DNA of 64,000 nt from Hyphomicrobium sp. 99 (GCF_000384335.2 NZ_KQ031382.1:3917545-3981544), one strand, 5' to 3'. Shown: positions 35,653-44,096, numbered from the stretch's first letter. Program-made: numbers and translations. Notes: a model not told the origin generated them from the letters alone.

Positions 35653-36198
35653 TCACCGGTCGTTCGCGGCGCGGCCCCGATTGAAAAGCCATATTCGCCT
35701 GAGCGATCCGATGATGTCTTCCGGCGTCCGGTCGAAGATATCGAGCGGCACCCGAACCTTCGATCTCGACGTGAGATAGAACGGCTTGCGCATCAACCGC
35801 CGGCGGAGCGGAACCTTCGGCGCATCGCGCCCAAGAGCGATCGCGAGAGGCTCTAACAGCGAGATTTCAGCTTCCGTGTAAACGTTTCCCCGAACGACCA
35901 ATTCGACAGCATCGATAGCGCCGATTGCCCGCCACGCGAAGTGACCGAGGCCCTCGATGAAAAGCCCATCGCGATCGGCCGCGAGCCGTACCCTGCCGGT
36001 CTCCAACAGCGGATAACTGTAATAAGCAAGAGACGCGAACACCGCGCTCATTAGTAAGTAGGTCACGCTTCCCTTGGCCACTGACGCATAGAAAAACACG
36101 CCGCCAAAGATCATCAGGATCCAAACCGGAAATTGGATCTCCTCTCGATCATAAGCGACCGTATACCGATTACGGTAATCATCGCTCTCGGCAGTCAT
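35653..36198 (-). CDS. Membrane protein with two helices and a PH-like C-terminal domain (unknown)
   Basis: About 181 residues. Two adjacent hydrophobic segments (ILMIFGGVFFYASVA and YLLMSAVFASLAYYSYPL) form a hairpin, followed by a soluble domain of beta-like strands (RVRLAADRDGLFIEGLG, HFAWRAIGAIDAVEL, RVPLDIFDRTPEDI). The layout recalls STM3941-like or bacterial PH-domain membrane proteins, but I cannot assign it firmly. The start is uncertain: 36198 has GAG 8 nt upstream, while 36216 and 36282 are also in frame. It follows amtB on the same strand. Confidence 0.6.
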   Translation of the reverse strand: MTAESDDYRNRYTVAYDREEIQFPVWILMIFGGVFFYASVAKGSVTYLLMSAVFASLAYYSYPLLETGRVRLAADRDGLFIEGLGHFAWRAIGAIDAVELVVRGNVYTEAEISLLEPLAIALGRDAPKVPLRRRLMRKPFYLTSRSKVRVPLDIFDRTPEDIIGSLRRIWLFNRGRAANDR

Positions 36199-36326
36199 GA
36201 CGGCAGCTCGAAGCATGGCCCGCTTTCGCACGCGAGACAAAATCAGCGGGCTTCGATCGCCCGGCAAATAATTTAGTGTCATTCGGGAACCGGAACATCC
36301 GGCTCCCGAAAATTCGACCAGTCTAA

Positions 36327-37814
36327 CTAGTGAACGATTTCGCCGTGGAGCGTCAGATCGAGACCTTCGCGCTCGACGTCCGGGGCGACGCGCAGGCCGA
36401 TCGTCCAATCGATGAGCTTCAGGATGATGAACGTGACGATCACATCGTAAGCCAGGACGATCGAGATGCCAGCCGCCTGGTTGATTACCTGATGCGGATT
36501 ACCCTCGATCCAACCCGGGGTTCCGCCGTACTCGCTGATCGCGAAGACGCCCGTCAACAACGCACCGACGATGCCGCCAATGCCGTGCACGCCGAATGCG
36601 TCGAGTGCATCATCGTAACCGAACATGTGCTTGAGACCGGTCGACCCCCAGTAGCAGAAGATGCCGGCACTGATCCCGATGGCTAAGGCGCCGGCCGGTC
36701 CGACGAAACCCGAAGCGGGCGTAATTGCGACGAGCCCGGCAACGGCACCCGAGCAAATGCCAACCACCGTCGGCTTGCGCCGCAGTATCCATTCGATCAG
36801 CATCCACGTGAGAGCGGCTATCGCCGTCGCGAGTTGCGTGACAAGCATCGCCATGCCGGCTTGAATGTTGGCCGTCACCGCCGAACCCGCGTTAAATCCG
36901 AACCAGCCAACCCAAAGAAGTGACGCGCCGATGAACGTGAGAACGATGTTGTGGGCGGGGCCGCTATCCTTGCGCGCTCCGAGCACCAAGCAAGCGACCA
37001 ACCCGGCTATGCCCGAGTTGATGTGGACGACGGTGCCGCCGGCGAAGTCCAGAACCTTGAACCAGGCCTGATCATTCGTCGAATTCAATATGCCGCCCGG
37101 TCCCCATACCCAGTGCGCGATCGGCGCATAGACGATGGTCGCCCATAGAGCGATGAACCAGAGCATGGACGAGAACTTCATGCGCTCCGCAAACGCCCCT
37201 GCGATCAGCGCAGGCGTAATGATCGCGAACGTCATCTGGAAGCAGATATAGACGGTTTCGGGGATCGTGGGCGCAAGCGGATTGGGATTGTTCGCACCGC
37301 TCGAAATATCGCTCAGTATCCCTTGCAGAAACGCACGATCGAGTCCTCCGATGAATGGTGTGCCGGCCCTGAACGCGAAGCTGTAATTACAGACGGCCCA
37401 CAGTACCGTCACGAGACAGGTAATCGCGAACGACGTCATCACGGTATCGCCGACGTTTTTCCTTCGCACCATTCCGCCGTAAAACAACCCGAGGCCGGGG
37501 ATCGTCATCATCAGCACGAGTGCGACTGACGTCAGCATCCACGCCGTGTCGCCGGCATTGACGGTGCACTTCTCGACCGTTTTTGCATCGCATGCAGGAA
37601 GAGGCGCCGGAGCGGCCGCCGCGGCAGGAGCCGCCGGAGTGGCCGGTGTCGCGGCCGGAGCAGGAGCCGTCTCCTGCGCGACTGAGAATGACGATGCAAA
37701 TACGCTGGCAAGGCTCGCCACGAAAAGCGCAAGGACGACGCCTCGAAATATTTTCGCGATCGGTGGAAGCTTGCCCTTCGCAAATCTAGCGAGCGGAATG
37801 ACGGGATGAAGCAT
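36327..37814 (-). CDS. amtB: Ammonium transporter
   Basis: A 495-residue Amt-family channel with 11 to 12 membrane helices. It has an N-terminal signal-like helix and an Ala/Pro-rich linker (about 40-80) not present in E. coli AmtB. Family motifs are MLTSVALVLMMTIPGLGLFYGGMVR, FDFAGGTVVHINSG-like sequence (here LDFAGGTVVHINSGIAGL, with a twin-histidine partner in FGVHGIGG), and GWFGFNAGSA. GGAG lies 9 nt before the start. glnK, its usual partner, is not adjacent on either side, which is unusual. Confidence 0.95.
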   Translation of the reverse strand: MLHPVIPLARFAKGKLPPIAKIFRGVVLALFVASLASVFASSFSVAQETAPAPAATPATPAAPAAAAAPAPLPACDAKTVEKCTVNAGDTAWMLTSVALVLMMTIPGLGLFYGGMVRRKNVGDTVMTSFAITCLVTVLWAVCNYSFAFRAGTPFIGGLDRAFLQGILSDISSGANNPNPLAPTIPETVYICFQMTFAIITPALIAGAFAERMKFSSMLWFIALWATIVYAPIAHWVWGPGGILNSTNDQAWFKVLDFAGGTVVHINSGIAGLVACLVLGARKDSGPAHNIVLTFIGASLLWVGWFGFNAGSAVTANIQAGMAMLVTQLATAIAALTWMLIEWILRRKPTVVGICSGAVAGLVAITPASGFVGPAGALAIGISAGIFCYWGSTGLKHMFGYDDALDAFGVHGIGGIVGALLTGVFAISEYGGTPGWIEGNPHQVINQAAGISIVLAYDVIVTFIILKLIDWTIGLRVAPDVEREGLDLTLHGEIVH

Positions 37815-38444
37815 CGCCTATATCTCCTGTGATCAATTCGATGGGATCGCAATTGCCGGCAAGTATGTCTTTCGTGCTCAATTCATCCCCACACGTTCAG
37901 AGCGCGGATTCTCGCTTCGGGCGAGACGCGTCGAACAAAAAAATTCGAGTGTGAATTTTTGAAAAATGAGGTCTGGAAACGATCTCACCAGCCGCGTCGA
38001 CCGAGATCGGCGCTCCGCGCAGTTCCTGACGCTTGAACAGCTTTAGAACAGCTGAGATCGGTCTCATTTGGCCCCCCGGTTTCTATTGTCGTGGAGGCGA
38101 CCGGACCTGCGCATGAACAGGGCCCGATGAGAAAGGAAACAAAAATCGTGCCAGCCTGATCAAAATCTGGTCAAGGCATTGAAAGTAGGCAAAATGAGCG
38201 TTCAGCAATCTGCTACCAAACAAAGCCGCATGCGGAGCATTTGGGTTGAAATCTGTGCAATAGCTACCCGAACTGCACAGATGTTGATCATTCAACTCCC
38301 GCCGACTGCATGGGCAGAATTGCAAAGAAAGGCAACCATTCGTGACCGGCAATGGCTGGCTGAGAGCCGGATTGGCGTCAGGGCGAAAGGAACCGAATCC
38401 CCCTCGTTTCGTTCCCCCTCCGAAGCAAATTTGGAGGAAACAAC
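37815..38444. other. Long intergenic region (630 bases)
   Basis: It lies between amtB (minus) and a small membrane-protein gene (plus) and should contain both promoters. An AT-rich stretch near 37940-37985 is the most promoter-like part. Several short frames exist (for example 38179-38448) but have neither a Shine-Dalgarno nor recognisable composition. No NtrC-type or sigma-54 site with correct spacing was found by eye. Confidence 0.5.
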
Positions 38445-38861
38445 ATGACGTATGAAGATCCCCGCTCCGGCCGCGAGCGCAACCTCGGCCAAGACGACGT
38501 CGGAACGTCGACGGGATCGTGGATCGCCGGCATCATTGTCGTCGCAGCAATCGCCTTGGGTGCTTGGTATTTCTACGACCACAATCGAAACGTTGCTGAT
38601 GTGAATCATCCGGTGACGAACGCTGCTGACAGCGGCGCGATGAAGTCTTCGGGGACCTCGGGACCTGGCGTCCAGGGTGCTGCTGGTAGCACCAACGGCC
38701 CGGCGGCCCATCCCGACAATAGCTCGACTGGTGCTTCGACCGGCACCAGTGGCGCGAACCCAACCATCGATAAGACCACCCAGCCGGCTCAGGATGCAAC
38801 GGGTGTGAAGGGTGCCGAAGGCAGTACGAACGGTCCAGCCCCAGCCGCGCCTAAACAGTAA
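38445..38861 (+). CDS. Single-span membrane protein with low-complexity periplasmic tail (unknown)
   Basis: A 138-residue protein: polar N-terminus, one helix (WIAGIIVVAAIALGAWYFY), then an extended Gly/Ser/Thr/Pro/Ala-rich tail. The tail contains two copies of a short unit, GVQGAAGSTNGPAA and GVKGAEGSTNGPAP, 57 residues apart. TTGGAGGAAAC precedes the ATG, an excellent site, and a strong terminator follows, so it is a well-defined single gene. The tail is probably disordered; role unknown. Confidence 0.7.
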   Translation: MTYEDPRSGRERNLGQDDVGTSTGSWIAGIIVVAAIALGAWYFYDHNRNVADVNHPVTNAADSGAMKSSGTSGPGVQGAAGSTNGPAAHPDNSSTGASTGTSGANPTIDKTTQPAQDATGVKGAEGSTNGPAPAAPKQ

Positions 38862-38888
38862 AGCTCGTCATATAAATCAAGAAAAAAA

Positions 38889-38915
38889 GGGCTCGCGAAA
38901 GCGGGCCCTTTTTTT
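38889..38915 (+). terminator. Rho-independent terminator
   Basis: Stem GGGCTCGC / GCGGGCCC (one G-T pair) with a GAAA tetraloop, preceded by seven A and followed by seven T, 27 nt after the stop of the preceding gene; the A/T flanks would let it act on both strands. The remainder up to 39201 shows nothing recognised. Confidence 0.92.
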
Positions 38916-39201
38916 CAATGACTGAACACAAGATAGCGCCGCGCGACCGGAAGGCTATCGGCAACGCCCGCAAAATTGATCGACAACCGGCTACTGCGCT
39001 GCACCCGCTACAGCAGCACTCGCTGCATAAACTGCTGAGCCGGAAGCCAAGAAAAATTCTGTTCTCTGCAAGAACGCCGCAATTGCCCTGCAAAACGATG
39101 AACATTGCAGCACCACATCAAAATTCTCTGACGGCTTCGCCCGTTATGCCGTAGAAGTTGATTTCTTAGACAAAAAGATTAGCCCTCGATCAGGCCGAAA
39201 G

Positions 39202-39816
39202 ATGAAGCTTTACCCGGATGAACGGACGTTGCTCCTCATTGACGGAGCAAATTTTCACGCGACGGCGAAATCGTTGGGGTTTGACATCGATTACGGTCGG
39301 CTCCTCAACCTGTTTCGAAGCAAGGTTCGACTTGTTAGAGCCCAATACTACGCGGTGATTCCGGAAGATCCCGAATACTTCGCAATACGCCCATTAGTCG
39401 ATTGGCTCGATTACAACGGCTATTCCGTTATAACGAAGCCAATGAAGGAATTGACCGACTCCGCGGGCCGAAAGAAGTTCAAGGGAAACATGGACGTCGA
39501 ATTGGCCGTTGACGCCATGCGAATGGCCAACCAAGTCGACCACATCATCATCTTTTCCGGCGACGGCGATCTTCGAAGCCTTGTTGCCGCGCTTCAAGAA
39601 TTGGGCAAACGTATCACCGTCGTCTCAAGCCTTCAGACGAATTCACCAATGATCTCCGACGAACTCCGCCGGCAAGCTGATCATTTCATCGATTTGGCGG
39701 ACTTGGGAAAAGAGATCAATCGAATCTATTCTGACGTGCCCGTGAAACGAACCGTAAAAAAACGCTCCCCCGCGCCAGCACGTAATTTGGCCGCGATCGA
39801 CGACGGCGACAATTAA
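39202..39816 (+). CDS. NYN-domain (LabA/DUF88-like) protein, putative RNase
   Basis: A 204-residue protein with a PIN-like NYN fold: LLLIDGANFHATAK (first catalytic Asp), FKGNMDVELAVDAMRMAN (K-G-x-D-V-x-L) and DHIIIFSGDGDLRSLVAALQELGK (SGDGDF/L motif with two acidic residues), then ISDELRRQADHFIDLADL. These are metal-dependent nucleases in several systems. A basic tail (KRTVKKRSPAPAR) may bind nucleic acid. It stands alone, with ATG 39202 following CCGAAAG. Confidence 0.85.
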   Translation: MKLYPDERTLLLIDGANFHATAKSLGFDIDYGRLLNLFRSKVRLVRAQYYAVIPEDPEYFAIRPLVDWLDYNGYSVITKPMKELTDSAGRKKFKGNMDVELAVDAMRMANQVDHIIIFSGDGDLRSLVAALQELGKRITVVSSLQTNSPMISDELRRQADHFIDLADLGKEINRIYSDVPVKRTVKKRSPAPARNLAAIDDGDN

Positions 39817-39843
39817 ATCAGAAGCTGCATTCACGTCTTTCCG

Positions 39844-40758
39844 CTAAAATTTGAGCGCGGCGGTTACACTTAAAATGTCGCCTTGAAAGCGATTGGTCGC
39901 GTCGACCTCATGCAGCCACTTTCCGACGATCTTGCCGGGAATGCCGATCGAGGTCGTGTTCCATAGAAGCGCCGGACCGACGCCTGCCGATGCGCTGCGA
40001 ATGCTAGGAGTTCCCGCACCGCTGTCATTCGTGAATTGCGAATAGAAGTACCCGTGCAATCCAACAGCGAAGCTCTGCGAGAAATATTTGTTGAGCATAC
40101 CATCGAGATGGAATTCATCGCCCGTCCGATAGTCGGTCGCGGGATTTTCGGTGTTGAACATCACCCCAGGAACGAGAGAGATTTCGAGACCCTGTTTCTG
40201 GTCGAGCCATGTCAGCGCAACGACGGAATCAAAGGTGAAGTAATTTCGGCTGGCGTTGAGCGCTGCGCCGTCATCGTAGGAGCCTGTCGGTATGATGATC
40301 GATTGGTATGCGCTCACATAGAGGTTTCCAAACGCCCAATAGAGAACGAGCGGCGAGATGCTCGTGTCGCCGCGATCGGCAATACTTGCATCAAGGCTGA
40401 ACGGCGGTGGCTTCGCTTCAGTGTGGGCGTCAAGGAAAGTTGTGTAGGCGCCGAACGCGTAAGTGGCTCCGAAAATCTTGTGATCCGTGACGTACTGGAA
40501 TCCGCTGAGATAGAGCATGGCGCTGGCGGACACCGTGTCCGGAATAGCGGGCCCTTTCAACTTGGCCTGATAACTATAGGCGGTTCCATAGACGTAGAGA
40601 CCGTTTTGGGGCGCAACCGCTACCGCGAAATCTCCGTAATAGCCGGGAACGTAGTTGGTGAGCCCACCCTCAGCCGCGCGAACTTCTGAGATTGAAAACG
40701 GGCCGAACGCGCAGACGGCTGTCGCGAAGGTGATATTCTTCCGTAATCGACACCACAT
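39844..40758 (-). CDS. SphA/MetA-type outer-membrane protein
   Basis: A 304-residue protein with a signal peptide (cleavage near VRAAEG) and repeated amphipathic strands ending in an aromatic/Phe C-terminus (LSVTAALKF), typical of an outer-membrane beta-barrel. The opening GGLTNYVPGYYGDFAVAVAP is characteristic of the phenol-degradation MetA-pathway/SphA family, whose members are thought to pass hydrophobic compounds. It lies directly downstream of luxR (44 nt) on the same strand and may belong to the quorum-sensing regulon. Confidence 0.75.
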   Translation of the reverse strand: MWCRLRKNITFATAVCAFGPFSISEVRAAEGGLTNYVPGYYGDFAVAVAPQNGLYVYGTAYSYQAKLKGPAIPDTVSASAMLYLSGFQYVTDHKIFGATYAFGAYTTFLDAHTEAKPPPFSLDASIADRGDTSISPLVLYWAFGNLYVSAYQSIIIPTGSYDDGAALNASRNYFTFDSVVALTWLDQKQGLEISLVPGVMFNTENPATDYRTGDEFHLDGMLNKYFSQSFAVGLHGYFYSQFTNDSGAGTPSIRSASAGVGPALLWNTTSIGIPGKIVGKWLHEVDATNRFQGDILSVTAALKF

Positions 40759-40801
40759 CCCCGGCTCCCAAGCATTCCCACTCGCCGCAACGATACCAAC
40801 C

Positions 40802-41575
40802 TCAGTAATCGATCAATCCGAGATAGAGAGCACGAACGGCGGCATGCGTTTTGTTGGCAGCACCGAGTTTCCGCATCGAATTTCGCAGATGACTTTTGAT
40901 CGTCTCTTCGCTCAGTCGCAGAATTTCTGCTGTCTCCAAAACGGTCTTGCCTCTCCCCGCCCACGCCAGCACATCGCGCTCGCGGTCGCTTAGGGGGACG
41001 CTCGACACCGACTCCGGCGCGATCACGCGATTTGGATCGTCTCTGTGTTTTTCGGCAATCAGATCGACGGCGCGCTGGACCCAGTAGACCAGCACCACAT
41101 GCAGATCGATCTTCTTTCGCAGAATCATGAACTGAAAGCGGCTGATCGTATCCTTCCAGTAGAAGGAGCAGAGGCTCGAGTTCATGCGGCCTAAGTGATC
41201 GCGATAGTGAAACGGAACAACAACACCGTTTTTGAAACCGTGATCCAGCGCGGCTTCCATGATCTTGTATGCGCCGGGCTTCGGCCCACTTGGCACGTTC
41301 GGCAGCGGCACCTCATCCCACGAAAATGGCGTGTTGGTCCGTCGCGCGAATTTCACGCAATGATCGACATGGACGAACTTGTTCGACTTGTAGTCGCTCT
41401 CCCAAGCTTCGCCGGTTGTCCCCATGTAAAATGGAACATCCTGATGGGGATTTCCGACATCCAGAAAGTTGAACGACGCGAACCCGTAGTCCTCCGCAAT
41501 CCTCTGCAAAGTATGTTTGAGTTCATCGAGGTCGCTTGAGGCTTCGACCGCGGTAATCGCTTCTTCGACATTCAT
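40802..41575 (-). CDS. LuxR-family quorum-sensing transcription factor
   Basis: A 257-residue regulator with an N-terminal autoinducer-binding domain (about 20-170) and a C-terminal LuxR helix-turn-helix (about 190-257: LSDRERDVLAWAGRGKTVLE, TIKSHLRNSMRKLGAANKTHA). In the ligand pocket the usual W-x-x-x-Y and D are present (WESDY..VDHCV), but the Pro that normally follows the Asp is His, and a later W lies in PFSWDEV. I use ATG 41575 with GGGGGAGAG upstream; ATG 41620 is in frame. Divergent from luxI, it is probably its cognate receptor. Confidence 0.85.
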   Translation of the reverse strand: MNVEEAITAVEASSDLDELKHTLQRIAEDYGFASFNFLDVGNPHQDVPFYMGTTGEAWESDYKSNKFVHVDHCVKFARRTNTPFSWDEVPLPNVPSGPKPGAYKIMEAALDHGFKNGVVVPFHYRDHLGRMNSSLCSFYWKDTISRFQFMILRKKIDLHVVLVYWVQRAVDLIAEKHRDDPNRVIAPESVSSVPLSDRERDVLAWAGRGKTVLETAEILRLSEETIKSHLRNSMRKLGAANKTHAAVRALYLGLIDY

Positions 41576-41637
41576 TTCGCAGACTCTCCCCCATTCAGGG
41601 GATTTCCCAAAGCAAGTCATCTCGCGAAAAACTTCAC

Positions 41638-41671
41638 CATCGGATTAGTCCCGCACACCGAGTGCCGATGG
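41638..41671. promoter_or_regulatory. Candidate lux-box-like inverted repeat between luxR and luxI
   Basis: Perfect arms CCATCGG (41638-41644) and CCGATGG (41665-41671), enclosing an imperfect inner pair CCGCAC / GTGCCG. It lies 28 nt before the luxI start, where a LuxR-binding site is expected. It is longer than the classical 20-bp lux box, so it remains a candidate only. Confidence 0.35.
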
Positions 41672-41698
41672 GTAGAAATTTTGCGCACGGTAGTGGCC

Positions 41699-42451
41699 AT
41701 GAGTTCCCAAAGACCAAGACTGGTTGCGAAACTTTGCAATGTCCAGAGCAATCCCGCACTGGTGAGAGAATTTCAGGAATTCCGAAGACGGCTGTTCGTC
41801 GACACTTTGCAGTGGGACTTACCGGTATTCGGAAACCTTGAGATCGATCAATTCGATGGGACCACCGCGACCTATTGCGCCATCTATGCCGATGCAAAGC
41901 TCATCAGCGGATTTCGCGCGATACGCTGCGATCACGAATACCTGGCCCTTTCTGTATTTCCGCAGCTTGCCACCGAGCGTCCATACCCGAGAGCGCCGGA
42001 TATGTGGGAAATCAGTCGCCTCGGCGTCCATCCACCTGACCTGAATATTGCGGGCGTAACTTACGCGGTGATGCTTCACCTCGCGCGGTTGCGCGGAGCC
42101 AAGGCGCTGGTGGCACTCGTAGACCTCTGTCACGAACGGTTGCTCCGGCAAATCGGCATCAAGACGCGCCGCTACGGATCTCCGCAGTTCATCGGCAACG
42201 ACCGCAAGGGCCGAAGACTCACAGCGGTGGCAGGCGAAATACCAATCCAAGAGCAAGGCGGAGAAGCCTACGACGCTCTCATGGATCTCCTTCAAACAGT
42301 TGAGATCATCGATGAAACACTGGTTTTCAGACCTGAGGTCGTTCAATCGGGACCCGCTAAAGTTCTTCCTGACGCAAGCGGAATCGGCGATCGAGCCATT
42401 GGTGAGGCTCCATCTTGGGCCCAAACCCATCTGGCTGGTAACCGATCCTGA
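41699..42451 (+). CDS. LuxI-family N-acyl-homoserine-lactone synthase
   Basis: A 250-residue autoinducer synthase. Invariant residues are in place: R31, F33 and W39 in RRLFVDTLQW; E48, D50 and D53 in LEIDQFD; R73 and R76 in GFRAIR; E104 and R107 in WEISRLGV. It makes an acyl-homoserine lactone from SAM and an acyl-ACP or acyl-CoA. The start ATG 41699 is chosen; TTG 41681 and GTG 41693 are possible. It is longer than usual (about 200-220) because the last 46 codons run through the start of the P450 gene in another frame, an unusual overlap of 140 nt. Confidence 0.88.
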   Translation: MSSQRPRLVAKLCNVQSNPALVREFQEFRRRLFVDTLQWDLPVFGNLEIDQFDGTTATYCAIYADAKLISGFRAIRCDHEYLALSVFPQLATERPYPRAPDMWEISRLGVHPPDLNIAGVTYAVMLHLARLRGAKALVALVDLCHERLLRQIGIKTRRYGSPQFIGNDRKGRRLTAVAGEIPIQEQGGEAYDALMDLLQTVEIIDETLVFRPEVVQSGPAKVLPDASGIGDRAIGEAPSWAQTHLAGNRS

Positions 42452-43631
42452 TCTCGTCAGGCATCTGCTGAAATCCGATGAAGTCCTCGTCGACAAAGGA
42501 CGCTTTGTAAGCAAGCTCCGCCCTGTCGTTGGCCAGAGCACGCTGACGCTCAACGGCGAGGAAAACCGCAAGCGCCGTGCTGTACTCCATTCAGTTTTCG
42601 CGAAGGGCGTCGCCCAGCGATTCGTTCCGGAAATGTCGGCCGCCATACGCGAGAGCGCAGTAGCCGCTTCCAAACAATCGGAGATTTCCGCTCACGACCT
42701 GACTGCACCCTTGGCGCTGCGCATGATTTGCATCGCCATGTTTGGCAAGGACGTGCTTTCGCGCGGCGATGAGAGAGCGATTGTTGAAGCCGTTCGTCTC
42801 GTCGAGTCTGATCTGGCGGATGATCTGTTCCGCGTCCTTCCGCTTCCGCCCTGGAAAGCCCGCGCGCGCTGGCGCAAGCGCGAACTGGCACGTCGAATGA
42901 TCGACGCCGTCGTCACGAGGGTCCGCGCCCGCGCCGCATCTTCGACAGCCGTCGGCGCCTTGATCAATCTCGGCCTGACCGACGTCGAAATCCGCGACGA
43001 GATTGTGACAATGCTGCTGGCAGGCCACCACACAACCGGTTCGGCCGCGGCTTGGATTCTTTATTACCTCGGCACAGTACCGGGTCTCGCCGAAGAACTC
43101 GCTGCGGAAGCCGAAGCCTCGTCAGACGACGCCGGCGAGTTGCGGCCTGAAATTCTGCCGCGCGCCGCAAAGAGCCTCGCGTTCGTCCGTGAAGTCCTCC
43201 GGCTTTATCCCTCGGCCCATTGGTTCTCGCGCGACGTCAAAACCGATTTCACCGTCCGCGATATACCCCTCAAGACCGGCGACTCGCTGATCTTCTGCCC
43301 GTGGCAATTGCATCGTGATGAGCATTATTGGCTCAACCCCAACGAGTTCGACCTCACGCGCAATTTCACGGGCAAAGCCTACCTCCCGTTCGGAGCAGGA
43401 CCACGCGTTTGCATCGGCATGGGATTGGCGAACCTCGAGTTGCAGCTCCTGGCCCTCGAGATGGCGGCAGCATTTTCGATCTCGATCAAAAGCGCTGTTC
43501 CCGCTCCACTGCCGACGCCCTCCGTCACTCTTATTCCGCCCCAAATCCGCTTGTCGCTCAAGGTTCGCGAGCCGTGGGAGAAAAGCATCGCTCTTCCGCA
43601 AAAGCCTATGCCAGTGCGCGTCGCATCCTGA
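42312..43631 (+). CDS. Cytochrome P450
   Basis: A 439-residue soluble P450 with all signatures: I-helix LLAGHHTTGSAAA (237-242 AGHHTT), K-helix EVLR (294-297), and haem loop FGAGPRVCIG with ligand Cys367. It inserts one oxygen atom into an organic substrate, using a ferredoxin or similar electron donor not encoded nearby. The start ATG 42312 (GAG 8 nt upstream) lies inside luxI, overlapping it by 140 nt, so both come from one transcript. Oxidation of the acyl-homoserine lactone or its fatty-acyl precursor is a natural hypothesis, not shown. TTG 42300 is an alternative start. Confidence 0.92.
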   Translation: MKHWFSDLRSFNRDPLKFFLTQAESAIEPLVRLHLGPKPIWLVTDPDLVRHLLKSDEVLVDKGRFVSKLRPVVGQSTLTLNGEENRKRRAVLHSVFAKGVAQRFVPEMSAAIRESAVAASKQSEISAHDLTAPLALRMICIAMFGKDVLSRGDERAIVEAVRLVESDLADDLFRVLPLPPWKARARWRKRELARRMIDAVVTRVRARAASSTAVGALINLGLTDVEIRDEIVTMLLAGHHTTGSAAAWILYYLGTVPGLAEELAAEAEASSDDAGELRPEILPRAAKSLAFVREVLRLYPSAHWFSRDVKTDFTVRDIPLKTGDSLIFCPWQLHRDEHYWLNPNEFDLTRNFTGKAYLPFGAGPRVCIGMGLANLELQLLALEMAAAFSISIKSAVPAPLPTPSVTLIPPQIRLSLKVREPWEKSIALPQKPMPVRVAS

Positions 43632-43650
43632 AATTCGAAAAGCACTTCGC

Positions 43651-43842
43651 ATGGAACGCACATTCTTCATTCAGCAAGATCAGCCGGACGAACTCATCAT
43701 GCATTTGTGCCGCGTCATCGATGGCATCCGCGATGCAATGGACACGTCGCAGCGACGCGGCCAACTCAATGTCACGGCTGAACTTGGAACGCACCTTCGG
43801 CAACTCGCCGATCTTATCGACCGCTTGCCCGAGGACGACTAA
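43651..43842 (+). CDS. Small hypothetical protein after P450
   Basis: Sixty-three residues starting at ATG 43651, 19 nt after the P450 stop. The sequence is helical and acidic (DELIMHLCRVIDGIRDAMD, THLRQLADLIDRLPEDD) with no signal or membrane segment. Position suggests it belongs to the luxI-P450 transcript. It overlaps the convergent XRE gene by 4 nt. I do not recognise a family. Confidence 0.5.
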   Translation: MERTFFIQQDQPDELIMHLCRVIDGIRDAMDTSQRRGQLNVTAELGTHLRQLADLIDRLPEDD

Positions 43843-44096
43843 TCGACCGTATCACCGACGGCGCCGATGGACCCGAAAATATCCGCCAATCGGACCTTCA
43901 GCGCCTTCCCAATTTCGTAAAGCTCCGCCGTCTTAAAGCGGGCCTCGCCCAGCTCGCGACTTGCATAATCACCGATGTCTAGTCCGGAAACGCGGGCCAT
44001 ATCTTCAGCCGATATACCCGAAGCATGTCGAAAAAGTCGTATACGCTGGCCGATGAGGATATCGGTCCTGCGATACCCTCCAAACGAACGAGGCAT
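43839..44096 (-). CDS. XRE-family helix-turn-helix regulator
   Basis: An 85-residue protein consisting essentially of one Cro/C1-type domain: IGQRIRLFRHASGISAEDMA, then LDIGDYASRELGEARFKTAE and LYEIGKALKVRLADIF, with the usual helix 2-turn-helix 3 spacing. Such single-domain regulators bind operators as dimers. It is convergent with the quorum-sensing genes and could regulate them or itself. Confidence 0.8.
   Translation of the reverse strand: MPRSFGGYRRTDILIGQRIRLFRHASGISAEDMARVSGLDIGDYASRELGEARFKTAELYEIGKALKVRLADIFGSIGAVGDTVD

Noticed and set aside
37815..37950. Possible sigma-54 promoter of amtB
   Set aside because: Short GG and TTGC pieces occur, but the spacing between the -24 and -12 elements is wrong.
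38179..38448. An 89-codon frame in the amtB upstream gap
   Set aside because: No ribosome-binding site, no recognisable composition, and it overlaps the well-marked start of the following gene.
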